Below, one piece after another: positions 7,056-14,218 of a stretch of 20,457 nucleotides of DNA (the stretch's first letter is position 1; the number at the start of each line of letters is the position of its first letter). The notes under the pieces were generated by a model. That model did no database searches. It was not told the DNA's origin and saw only the letters and a program-made list of their open reading frames with translations. Both the position numbers and the translations under genes were made by a program. Origin of the DNA: an uncultured Verrucomicrobiota bacterium (GTDB taxonomy: Bacteria; Verrucomicrobiota; Kiritimatiellia; CAIVKH01); the NCBI GenBank assembly GCA_937894535.1, contig CALBHI010000333.1, positions 1 through 20,457 of the forward strand. The letters are read 5' to 3'.

Positions 7056-7442
7056 AAGTGCTGCTTGATACCTGCACGTTTCTTTGGCTGGCACTGGAGC
7101 CGGATCGCCTGTCACCCAACACGCGGGGACTTCTTCTTCATGACCGAGCCACCGAGCCACATCTATCCATGGCCAACGTGCTTTAGATGAACGCTGAAAT
7201 ATAAGGCCGGGAAACTTCCACTGCCGCTGAAGCCCGTCGAATGGATTCCCACCCGGAGGGCGTTTTTCCAACTGATCGAAATCCCCCTGACGGAATCGAT
7301 CATCTACCGCTGTGGTGAATTGCCCGATATACACCAGGATCCCTTTGATCGGTTACGGGCCGCCACCGCCATCGAAGCCGGCGACACGATTCTATCACCC
7401 GACCAACAACTCGGTGCCCTAGGCGCGTCCCGAATCTGGTGA
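7052..7442 (+). pseudogene. Frameshifted VapC-type PIN-domain toxin
   Basis: The frame starting at ATG 7052 reads MKVLLDTCTFLWLALEPDRL, a clear PIN-domain start with the first acidic residue (D6), and runs to TAG 7184-7186. The rest of the toxin is in another frame (7191-7442): TLKYKAGKLPLPL, then the DPFDR acidic motif, AATAIEAGDTILSPDQQL and a terminal stop at 7440-7442. In relatives the joint reads (N/S)VWEx(A/T)LKYKAGKL. Here the ten bases CTTTAGATGA (7181-7190) stand where nine are expected, a net +1 shift that also destroys the WE motif and adds a stop. The remaining coding sequence is otherwise intact, so the inactivation looks recent. Confidence 0.85.
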
Positions 7443-7561
7443 TCCGATATGGTCCGCGTCAACGGTTGCCAAAAAGGCGGCCTGACCTCCCGGACGATTG
7501 CCGTAACCCACGCTTGTTGTCACAGCCCCGATTCCATCCTTCCAAGGCGCGTCGCCCCCGG

Positions 7562-7589
7562 TTGATATTCATGCATGGTCGTGTACGAT
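7562..7589 (+). promoter_or_regulatory. sigma70-type promoter for vapBC, probably leaderless
   Basis: TTGATA (7562-7567), 16-bp spacer, TACGAT (7584-7589). Expected initiation about 7 nt downstream falls on ATG 7596. The 153-bp gap 7443-7595 shows nothing else recognisable. Confidence 0.55.
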
Positions 7590-7595
7590 CATTAT

Positions 7596-7832
7596 ATGGC
7601 CACAAAAACCATCACACTGGAATTGGACGCGTACGAACGGCTCAAGGCGGCCAAGCGATCACCACGGGAATCGTTCTCCGAAGTGGTGCGCCGGTTGGCG
7701 ATTCCCGGCCATACCTTTACCGGTCGCGATTTGCTCGCCTTAAGAGAGCAGCGCGGTGCCTATCTGATCGAGGCGGATGCCGCGGCCATCGATGACCTGA
7801 GCCGCCGCGACACGCCGCCCGATATTCCATGA
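7596..7832 (+). CDS. vapB: VapB-type antitoxin
   Basis: A 78-residue protein. The start MATKTITLELDAYERLKAAKR followed by ESFSEVVRRL is the ribbon-helix-helix type DNA-binding N-terminus of a VapB-like antitoxin subfamily; the tail is acidic and probably wraps the toxin. I chose ATG 7596 over the in-frame ATG 7575 because the latter lies inside the promoter spacer and the family begins at this methionine. The stop overlaps the vapC start as ATGA (7829-7832), giving translational coupling. The complex with VapC should bind and repress its own promoter. Only the N-terminal pattern supports the family. Confidence 0.85.
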   Translation: MATKTITLELDAYERLKAAKRSPRESFSEVVRRLAIPGHTFTGRDLLALREQRGAYLIEADAAAIDDLSRRDTPPDIP

Positions 7833-8221
7833 TTCTCGATTCCACGTTCCTCATCGACTTCGAGCAGGAGGCGCGCCGTTCCGAAAAAAACGGTCCGGCC
7901 ACCCGTTTTCTCGCCAAGCACGTCGATGACCCGCTGATGATCACCTTTACCATCGCCGGCGAACTGGCGGCTGGCGATTCCCTGGGCAACCATCGTTCAC
8001 GCTGGGAAGCGTTCATCCAGCCATTCAACCTCCTCACCTACACGGCGGAAGTTGGCTGGCATTTTGGAGACATCTACCGGGAGTTGAAGTCGTCGGGGCA
8101 CCTGATCGGGGCCAACGACCTCTGGATCGCCGCCACCGCAAAGGCATACCGGGTTTCACTGGTCACCCGCAACCACGCCGATTTTTCCCGCATCCAAGGA
8201 CTTGCCGTTTTCGGATATTGA
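7829..8221 (+). CDS. vapC: VapC-type PIN-domain ribonuclease toxin, intact
   Basis: A 130-residue PIN-domain protein with the four expected acidic residues: D4 in MILDSTFLID, E45 in IAGELAAG, D97 in GANDLWIAATA and D118 in TRNHADF. These coordinate Mg/Mn for RNA cleavage; family members cut tRNA or rRNA to stop translation when the antitoxin is lost. Length is normal. It overlaps vapB by 4 bp (ATGA), so it is made only after the antitoxin. It differs in sequence from the broken PIN toxin upstream, so the two modules are independent rather than a tandem duplication. The cellular RNA target cannot be read from sequence. Confidence 0.93.
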   Translation: MILDSTFLIDFEQEARRSEKNGPATRFLAKHVDDPLMITFTIAGELAAGDSLGNHRSRWEAFIQPFNLLTYTAEVGWHFGDIYRELKSSGHLIGANDLWIAATAKAYRVSLVTRNHADFSRIQGLAVFGY

Positions 8222-8312
8222 AACGCGACCTCACCAGGCGCACCTCCGCTTCGCCTCCTCCGATCTTTTCCGTGGCCCGCCCCCAATACCCGTGGAGAAA
8301 ACCGCCATCGCT

Positions 8313-8365
8313 CCCTGCACCACAGCGCACCCAGAATTCACGAAGAAATACCATATCGTGCAGGG
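8313..8365. repeat. Inverted repeat CCCTGCAC / GTGCAGGG upstream of the GH52 gene
   Basis: Perfect 8-bp arms at 8313-8320 and 8358-8365, 37 bp apart, ending 6 bp before the predicted -35. It could be a bipartite operator or a looped structure. The rest of the 241-bp gap 8222-8462 shows only the promoter. Confidence 0.35.
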
Positions 8366-8371
8366 CGCAGG

Positions 8372-8401
8372 TTGACCGGCCGCATCCGGCATCACCATAG
8401 T
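8372..8401 (+). promoter_or_regulatory. Putative sigma70-type promoter of the GH52 gene
   Basis: TTGACC (8372-8377), 18-bp spacer, CATAGT (8396-8401). Initiation near 8408 would leave a leader of about 55 nt before ATG 8463. Confidence 0.45.
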
Positions 8402-8462
8402 GGATCAGGTCCGTGCGCCTTCCGCACCCCGCGGGAATGCAACCGGACCGGACAGGAACCCG

Positions 8463-10550
8463 ATGCATACTGCCGTCTTGAGCAACACGTTTTTCCAGGC
8501 CCTTCACGGTCCCAAAGGCGCGAATGCCTATTTCGCGCTGGGCCTGCTCGGCAGCGGCGGCATGGGCGTGGAGACCGACTACATCCCCCGGCAAAACGTA
8601 TTCATCGGCTTGTGCCGGGGATCCCGGATCAAGTGCCTGCCCTTCTTCTCCGGCGGCGCCAACGACTGGCTGAAGGACTACATGGTCGGCGGCGTTGCGT
8701 CCGCCGCCGACATCGAACTCTACCAGCCACATGAGATCCGCCGCGATTACCGTCCCGCCTCCGACACCTTCACCACCCCCGACTTCAGCTTCACCGTCAC
8801 CAGCCCGGCCGACGGAATCCCCGATCCGGAAACCGCCCCCTACCGCGACCTGAAAAACGCCGTCGCCCCGTTTGTGGTCGCTCGCTTCACCATCGACAAT
8901 TCCGCCAGCCCGGATCCGGTTTCCCTGTTCTTCGCCATCGACGGCATCCGCGGCGTCGAGGACCTGGAAGAATCGACCAACCGCGACTACTGCGGCTTCA
9001 TCGAGAAGAAGGGCTACGGCATCGCCGCCCGCACCGCGGACCGCGCCCGTACCATCCAGCACAATTCGATGAAGGACATCTTCATCGATGGCAAACCGAA
9101 CTTCAAATTGTCCCGCACCGCCGGCGTTACCTTCACGGTGCTGCCCGGCGAACAACGAACCCTCGACGCCGTGATCGCCTTTTTCAAGAGGGACGGCATG
9201 TCGCGCGGCGCGATCCGTTCCGACTATCTCTACAAACAGTATTTCACCGACCTGCGCGCGGTGGTCGATCACGCCTACGGGGCCATGGACCGCCACTGGA
9301 CCAAGGTGCACAGCCTCGACGCCGACCCGCGCATCGCCGCGCTGAACCCGTATCGCCAATTCATGCTCAACCACGCCCGGCGCTGTTACCACGCCAGCGG
9401 CATCCTGCTGTCCGAAGGAGCCCGATGCCGCTATGCCGTCAACGAAGGCACGTTCATGATGATGAACACCCTCGACCTCGCCGTGGACCACCTCGTGTTC
9501 GAGATCCCGGAGATGCCGTGGGCGGTGCGGAACATCCTCGATTCGTTCATCGACAGCTACAGCTACTACGACGAGCTGAAACTCACCGGGCGCACCGGCA
9601 CCGGCGAGGGCGGCCTTTCCTTCGCGCACGACCAGGGACTGAACGGCTACTTCACCCCCGCCGGAACATCATCCTACGAAATCCCCGATACCGCCGGTTG
9701 CTTCTCCTACATGACCGCGGAACAACTGTGCAACTTCATCGTCTGCCTCGGAGCCTACCTCCGGAAGACCGGCGACCAAACCTGGTTGAAACGCCGCCGC
9801 TCGGTCGTGGAGGACTGCCTGGCCTCGCTGGTAAACCGGGACGACCCGGAGGAATCCCGCCGCAACGGCATCCTTTCGCACGACTCGGCGAAATGCCGCA
9901 GCGGGGCGGAAATCACCACCTACGACTCCCTCGACACCAGCCTCGGCCAAGCCCGCGCCAACGTGTACATCGCCACCCGGTTCTTCGCCTGCGCCCTGAT
10001 CCTCAAGAACCTGATGGAGCAACTGGGCAATCGGGAACTGGCCGCCCTGGCCGATACCCAGGCCCGCCGTTGCGCCCGCACCTTGAGCCACAACCTGGAG
10101 GACACCCTCGGTTACCTGCCGGCCATTCTGGGGGAAGGCAACACCACCGCGATCATCCCGGCCGTCGAGGGCCTGATGCACCTGCACCTCTGCGGCCTGA
10201 CAGGTGTACTGGCGGGTTATCCCCGCCTGATGAACACGTTCCGTCGCCACATCACCTGCGTGCTCCGCAAAGGGGTATGCCTGTTCGAGGATCAGGGCTG
10301 GAAGCTTTCGGCCAGCAACGACAACTCGTGGATGAGCAAGATCGTCGCCAACCAGTTTGTCGTGGAATCCATCCTCGGCATGGATCTTTCCGGCATCTGC
10401 CCCGGCGCCGACCGTGCCCATGCCACCTGGTGGGCGGACGGCTGCCGCGAAAGCCCCTGTGTCGACCAGATCTTCGCCGGCCAGACCAACACCTCCGGCT
10501 TCCACTACCCGCGCGGCGTCACCTGCGACCTGTGGATCCAGACGTATTGA
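8463..10550 (+). CDS. Glycoside hydrolase family 52 beta-xylosidase
   Basis: A 695-residue protein matching GH52 along its length. The opening NTFFQALHGPKGANAYFALG and PRQNVFIGL parallel the Geobacillus XynB2 start. VNEGTFMMMNTLDL contains the expected nucleophile Glu328, and AEITTYDSLDTSLGQARAN the expected acid Asp488; their numbering is offset by exactly seven from E335/D495 known in Geobacillus XynB2. FEDQGWKLSASNDNSWMSKI and YPRGVTCDLW near the C-terminus also fit. The enzyme releases xylose from the non-reducing end of xylo-oligosaccharides with retention. No signal peptide is visible, so it probably acts in the cytoplasm on imported oligomers. AGGAA precedes ATG 8463; a GTG at 8400 would add 21 residues outside the family. 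No xylanase, transporter or xylose gene adjoins it. Confidence 0.92.
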   Translation: MHTAVLSNTFFQALHGPKGANAYFALGLLGSGGMGVETDYIPRQNVFIGLCRGSRIKCLPFFSGGANDWLKDYMVGGVASAADIELYQPHEIRRDYRPASDTFTTPDFSFTVTSPADGIPDPETAPYRDLKNAVAPFVVARFTIDNSASPDPVSLFFAIDGIRGVEDLEESTNRDYCGFIEKKGYGIAARTADRARTIQHNSMKDIFIDGKPNFKLSRTAGVTFTVLPGEQRTLDAVIAFFKRDGMSRGAIRSDYLYKQYFTDLRAVVDHAYGAMDRHWTKVHSLDADPRIAALNPYRQFMLNHARRCYHASGILLSEGARCRYAVNEGTFMMMNTLDLAVDHLVFEIPEMPWAVRNILDSFIDSYSYYDELKLTGRTGTGEGGLSFAHDQGLNGYFTPAGTSSYEIPDTAGCFSYMTAEQLCNFIVCLGAYLRKTGDQTWLKRRRSVVEDCLASLVNRDDPEESRRNGILSHDSAKCRSGAEITTYDSLDTSLGQARANVYIATRFFACALILKNLMEQLGNRELAALADTQARRCARTLSHNLEDTLGYLPAILGEGNTTAIIPAVEGLMHLHLCGLTGVLAGYPRLMNTFRRHITCVLRKGVCLFEDQGWKLSASNDNSWMSKIVANQFVVESILGMDLSGICPGADRAHATWWADGCRESPCVDQIFAGQTNTSGFHYPRGVTCDLWIQTY

Positions 10551-10598
10551 CCGGCCGGAGCGCCGCGGACACATCCGTCAGGCGCGGCAGGATCGCGG

Positions 10599-10625
10599 AA
10601 ACACTGGGTCTAGCCCCCGGTGTTT
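10599..10625 (+). terminator. Hairpin after the GH52 gene, terminator-like
   Basis: AAACACTGGG pairs with CCCGGTGTTT (ten pairs, one G-T) around a 7-nt loop, starting 48 nt after the stop. The poly-U run is only the TTT of the stem end, so rho-independent termination is uncertain. The next promoter starts within a few bases. Confidence 0.5.
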
Positions 10626-10633
10626 GGTAGAAT
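10625..10633 (+). promoter_or_regulatory. Extended -10 promoter for the UroD-like/A-T-TE operon, probably leaderless
   Basis: TGgTAGAAT (10625-10633) is a good extended -10 element ending 6 nt before ATG 10640. The -35 position (10605-10610, TGGGTC) is poor, as is allowed for extended -10 promoters. No Shine-Dalgarno precedes the ATG. Confidence 0.5.
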
Positions 10634-10639
10634 GACCGC

Positions 10640-11632
10640 ATGGAACGATGGTCAACCATGCATGCGGATGGTCTTCCTTACCAAACCTCCGGTCCGCCCC
10701 GCCTCTGGCCGGCCTTCTGGCAACATGACCCCACCACCGAACGGTCTGCGCAAGCATGGATCGACTCGGTAAGGCGATTCCACGACATCACCCGCACGTC
10801 GCTCATCAAACTCACCGGGCCGGCTCATTATCAGGTCGCCGATCGCGGCGTGGAGGGTTCATGGCAAGGAGCGCCCCTCGGGGAACGCACCTTTACCCGG
10901 CGAGCCGTGCATCGGCCCGCCGACTGGGCCAACATCCCGCACGGCATCACCCGCGCGGAAGCAACCGTCGTGGAGGTCGCTTCCACGCTGCGGCAACGGC
11001 TACCCCCCGAGGTACCGCTGCTCGTGACCGTATTCACTCCGGCCACGCAGGCCCTGATGCTGGCCGAACCAGCGACCCTGGTCTCCCACCTTTCCACATC
11101 GCCCGATCTCGTTCGCGCCGCGCTTGAACAACTCGCTACGCACACCGGCGAATTGATCCGGTTATTCGCCGAGGCCGGCGTGGACGGTATCTTTCTCGTA
11201 TCGAAACACCACGACCCCGCCCTGATCCCCATACCCATCTACAACGACGTCATCGCGCCGAGCGACCGCATGACCACGACGGCTTGCCGGCTTTTCCCCG
11301 CGAACACCCTGCACATGCACGGCGAATCAGCACACGAATCCGGCTGGCCGCAGGAGGGCCGGTGGATCATTCACCCCGAATGCGTTACGTCCGGTTCTGT
11401 GCGGATGTCCACCCGAAGGCACACACATCACCCAGTGCTGGTCGCATTGCCCTATTCGGCATGGGAAAAGGGCGACCTCACACCGCATCTTCGGGTGGCG
11501 CTGGATCAACTCCACCAGCGTGGCGGCCTCATCGGGGCTCCCTGCGCGGTTCCACTGCACTACTCGAAACGCGACATTGCCAACTGGGTGAACACGGTGA
11601 AGGAGTGCCATGACCGGCTGGCTGGCGCATGA
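10640..11632 (+). CDS. Uroporphyrinogen decarboxylase (UroD)-family protein
   Basis: A 330-residue TIM-barrel protein. Signs of the UroD superfamily are the VTVFTPATQALMLA strand-helix near residue 127, a helix with LIRLFAEAGVDGIFLVSKH near 174-190, NTLHMHGE near 221-228 (a common His-Gly strand in these proteins) and a C-terminal GGLIGAPCAVPLHY segment. UroD itself decarboxylates uroporphyrinogen III in haem synthesis, but many relatives are corrinoid methyltransferases or unassigned. This copy has no other haem genes around it and is translationally fused in operon with an NRPS-like synthetase, so a role in that pathway is more likely than haem synthesis. Its 3' end overlaps the next gene by 23 bp, and the Shine-Dalgarno of the next gene lies inside it. 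Exact reaction unknown. Confidence 0.8.
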   Translation: MERWSTMHADGLPYQTSGPPRLWPAFWQHDPTTERSAQAWIDSVRRFHDITRTSLIKLTGPAHYQVADRGVEGSWQGAPLGERTFTRRAVHRPADWANIPHGITRAEATVVEVASTLRQRLPPEVPLLVTVFTPATQALMLAEPATLVSHLSTSPDLVRAALEQLATHTGELIRLFAEAGVDGIFLVSKHHDPALIPIPIYNDVIAPSDRMTTTACRLFPANTLHMHGESAHESGWPQEGRWIIHPECVTSGSVRMSTRRHTHHPVLVALPYSAWEKGDLTPHLRVALDQLHQRGGLIGAPCAVPLHYSKRDIANWVNTVKECHDRLAGA

Positions 11633-14093
11633 CCATACCGTATGGGCTCGATTCGAGCGCATGGCGAACGCATATCCCGGAAGGATTGCCGTGCGCAATG
11701 GCACACACGCCTTCACCTATGCAGCACTGCGAGCACGGGCCCTGGAGGTGGCGGCGGCGATCGACCGTCGCGACGCAGCGCCCATCGCCCTTGAACTTCC
11801 CGCCGGCGTTGACTTCGTCGTCGCCGCGCTCGCCGCCTTGCGCCAGGACCGCCCCTACCTCCCGCTTGATCCTGCAATGCACCCTTCCATGCGCGATGCC
11901 ATTGTCCAAGCCTCCGGTGTGCGTGACGTCCTCCGCGCCCTACCCGCTCCCGCCAGCGGACGTCCGGTTCCGCCCGACCGCAGCACGCCTGACTCCATCG
12001 CCTGTGTGCTCACCACCTCCGGCAGCACGGGACAACCGAAGGGTGTCTACCAGTCGCAACGGATCTTGCTTCACGACATCCGGCAGTATGGCCAAACCAT
12101 CGGACTCGACGAACGCGATGTGATGACGTGGCTGTATGCTCCGTTCACCGGCGGGGCCATCCGCGACCTGTATGGCGCGTTGCTGCACGGCGCGGAACTC
12201 GTGGTGATGGATCCCTCCACGCTGGGGTTGCGTGGCATCAGCGACACGCTCGCGAAGGCCCGCGTTACCATCCTGCATGCCATCCCGCCCCTGTTACGCG
12301 CATGGCTCGCCTCCTCCCCGGAACCTGTGTCGTGCCAGACCATACGGATGCTGTACGTTGCGGGCGACCGCTTCTTCCGGCGCGACCTGGACGCGATTCG
12401 CCGCGTGTTCCCGTCCTCCTGCCGCATCTACACCGGACTTGGGGCAACCGAGTGCACCACGTTGCACCGCCATTGGATCCTGCCGCAGGACGTCGTCGTC
12501 ACGACCGACCTTGTTCCCTCCGGGTATGATGTTCCGGACAAATACACCCGGCTGGTCGACGAGCACGGCCACGAGGTCGCAGCCGGGCAAACCGGCGAGA
12601 TCGAAGTGACCAGCGCCTTCATCGCGCTGGGCTACTGGCAACAACCGGAACGCTCACGCGAAACCTTTCGTGTTGATCCCGAAGACGCCACGCGCCGCAT
12701 CTACCGCACCGGGGACCTGGGTTATGAACTTCCGGATGGCAACCTCGTCTTTGTCGGGCGCAAGGATAGCGTGCTCAAGATCCGTGGCCACCGCGTTGAA
12801 ACCACCCGGGTGGAGGCCGTGCTTCGCGATGTACCGGGCATGCTCAATGTTGCGGTGCTGGCGAGCGATGAGGCGGAACCGGAACTCCATGCGATCCTCG
12901 TAGGCGACACCACGCTGTGTACCATGACGCCCGCGGAGCGAACCGTACACGTTCGCGCCGAAATGGCCAGGCACTTGCCGGCGCACGCCATCCCCGCCTC
13001 CTTCGAATGGCGCGACGCAATACCGCGACTTCCATCCCACAAACTGGATCGCCGCGCAGGACGGCCGAAGGCGCTGAACCTTGATGATCCACTCGCCGCC
13101 CTCTGGCAACGGGCAACCGGATCACCCTCCATGCCGGAAGAGGATACCGCCTTTGCCAACGCCGGAGGCACCTCCCTGGCCGGGATGCGCCTGCACGCGG
13201 AAATCGAGGCGCTGGCCGGGGAATCCCTGCCGGTCGGGCTCGTGCACGCAGGCCAGACCTTGCGCGGGCTGCGCGAACAACTCACGCAGCAAACGCACGT
13301 GGCGATGACGCATCCGCACATACCGGTGTGGTTCGTCATCGGCGGGATCAACTGGCAGGTTCCGCACATAGACGATTTCGCGCGCGCGTATTCGGGACAA
13401 TTCACGCTTCATCCGGTATCGCTGCTTGATGTCGCCGCGCAGGGTGTGCTCGATGTGCCATCACTTGGTCGATACGTCGCCAACGTGGTCAAGGCATGGC
13501 ACGAAAGCCGCGGTGGGTCGGTCCGCATCGGATTGATCGGCATGTCACTCGGTGCCTTGATTGCCCACGAAGCGGCATGTCAACTCCAGCAGTCCGGCCT
13601 GCGCGTGTGCGGCTTGATTGCCTACGACCTCGGGCCGGGAAGTCCTCAGATCAGCACCGCCTTGTCCCGGCGCATACGCAAGGCCTGGCGCTCCTGGCGA
13701 AGCGGCGAACGTCGCTTGACCTTCGCATGGGCGAAGGGTGCCCTCCTCAACAACCTGCTTCCGGCCCGATGGCTGAAATCCTGGACACGTCGCGCGGCCA
13801 CGGGCGCATCTACCCCGGCGGACAAGCCATACGACATGATGAACCGGCTGATATTCCGGAGCTTGGCCGCATGGAAACCACGCCACTACCAGGACACGTT
13901 GATCCTGATCAAGCCGATCGATGGCTTCAGCAAATCCACACCGGACGCACCGCACGATGTTGGCTGGGGACCCTACGCCACCAAGGTCGTCATTCGATCC
14001 GTCGCCGGTGGGCACACCGAAATGTTCGCGCCCGCCACGCGTGCCGCGGTAGCAGATTGCATGGCACCCGGCAGCACCCAATCCACCACGTAA
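11610..14093 (+). CDS. Single-module NRPS-like synthetase: adenylation - carrier - thioesterase
   Basis: An 827-residue protein in three domains. The adenylation domain (~10-480) has the P-loop TSGSTGQPKG (K144), YTGLGATE (274-281), YRTGD (365-369, D369), GRKDSVLKIRGHRVE and a final catalytic K478 in PSHKLDRR. A carrier domain (~490-560) has GGTSL with Ser522 as the phosphopantetheine site. A type I thioesterase (~575-820) has GMSLG with Ser646 and GGHTEMF with His802. There is no condensation domain, as in A-T-TE enzymes that dimerise or cyclise a non-amino-acid substrate. The A4 region reads YAPFTGGAIRDLYGALL: Thr stands where NRPSs have the Asp that binds the alpha-amino group (FD..V), so the substrate is probably not a standard amino acid. 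AAGGAG 4 nt before ATG 11610 fixes the start. Product unknown. Confidence 0.9.
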   Translation: MTGWLAHDHTVWARFERMANAYPGRIAVRNGTHAFTYAALRARALEVAAAIDRRDAAPIALELPAGVDFVVAALAALRQDRPYLPLDPAMHPSMRDAIVQASGVRDVLRALPAPASGRPVPPDRSTPDSIACVLTTSGSTGQPKGVYQSQRILLHDIRQYGQTIGLDERDVMTWLYAPFTGGAIRDLYGALLHGAELVVMDPSTLGLRGISDTLAKARVTILHAIPPLLRAWLASSPEPVSCQTIRMLYVAGDRFFRRDLDAIRRVFPSSCRIYTGLGATECTTLHRHWILPQDVVVTTDLVPSGYDVPDKYTRLVDEHGHEVAAGQTGEIEVTSAFIALGYWQQPERSRETFRVDPEDATRRIYRTGDLGYELPDGNLVFVGRKDSVLKIRGHRVETTRVEAVLRDVPGMLNVAVLASDEAEPELHAILVGDTTLCTMTPAERTVHVRAEMARHLPAHAIPASFEWRDAIPRLPSHKLDRRAGRPKALNLDDPLAALWQRATGSPSMPEEDTAFANAGGTSLAGMRLHAEIEALAGESLPVGLVHAGQTLRGLREQLTQQTHVAMTHPHIPVWFVIGGINWQVPHIDDFARAYSGQFTLHPVSLLDVAAQGVLDVPSLGRYVANVVKAWHESRGGSVRIGLIGMSLGALIAHEAACQLQQSGLRVCGLIAYDLGPGSPQISTALSRRIRKAWRSWRSGERRLTFAWAKGALLNNLLPARWLKSWTRRAATGASTPADKPYDMMNRLIFRSLAAWKPRHYQDTLILIKPIDGFSKSTPDAPHDVGWGPYATKVVIRSVAGGHTEMFAPATRAAVADCMAPGSTQSTT

Positions 14094-14135
14094 CAACCAA
14101 GCCACGTCACAGAAGCAGATGCTGACCCGACAAGG

Positions 14136-14160
14136 CGGCCCGGCAATCCGGGCCGTTGTT
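14136..14160. terminator. Rho-independent-type terminator after the A-T-TE gene
   Basis: CGGCCCGG-CAAT-CCGGGCCG is a perfect 8-bp stem with a tetraloop, 42 nt after the stop, followed on the plus strand by TTGTT. It also lies beyond htpG on the opposite strand and could act both ways, though the minus side lacks a T run. Confidence 0.65.
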
Positions 14161-14163
14161 CAG

Positions 14164-14202
14164 ACGGTCGCCACGCGATGAGGGCTTCGCGTCTCCAACC
14201 GT
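14164..14202 (-). terminator. Imperfect hairpin downstream of htpG
   Basis: Read on the minus strand: ACGGT, 5 nt, ACGCGA, 8-nt loop, TCGCGT, 4 nt, ACCGT. The two paired blocks are separated by an internal loop. It begins 17 nt after the htpG stop. No T run follows, so it may be a 3'-end stabiliser rather than a true terminator. Confidence 0.4.
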
Positions 14203-14218
14203 TGAACGATGCACGTCG

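Noticed and set aside
6813..8221. The two toxin-antitoxin modules as a tandem duplication
   Set aside because: The antitoxins belong to different families (Phd/YefM versus VapB-like) and the PIN sequences differ throughout, so they are independent acquisitions.
8400..8462. GTG start 63 nt upstream of the chosen GH52 start
   Set aside because: It overlaps the predicted -10, has no ribosome binding site, and the added residues fall outside the GH52 alignment; ATG 8463 has AGGAA in front.
8163..9629. Long minus-strand frame opposite the GH52 gene
   Set aside because: Overlaps a gene with both catalytic residues of GH52 and has no recognisable domain itself.
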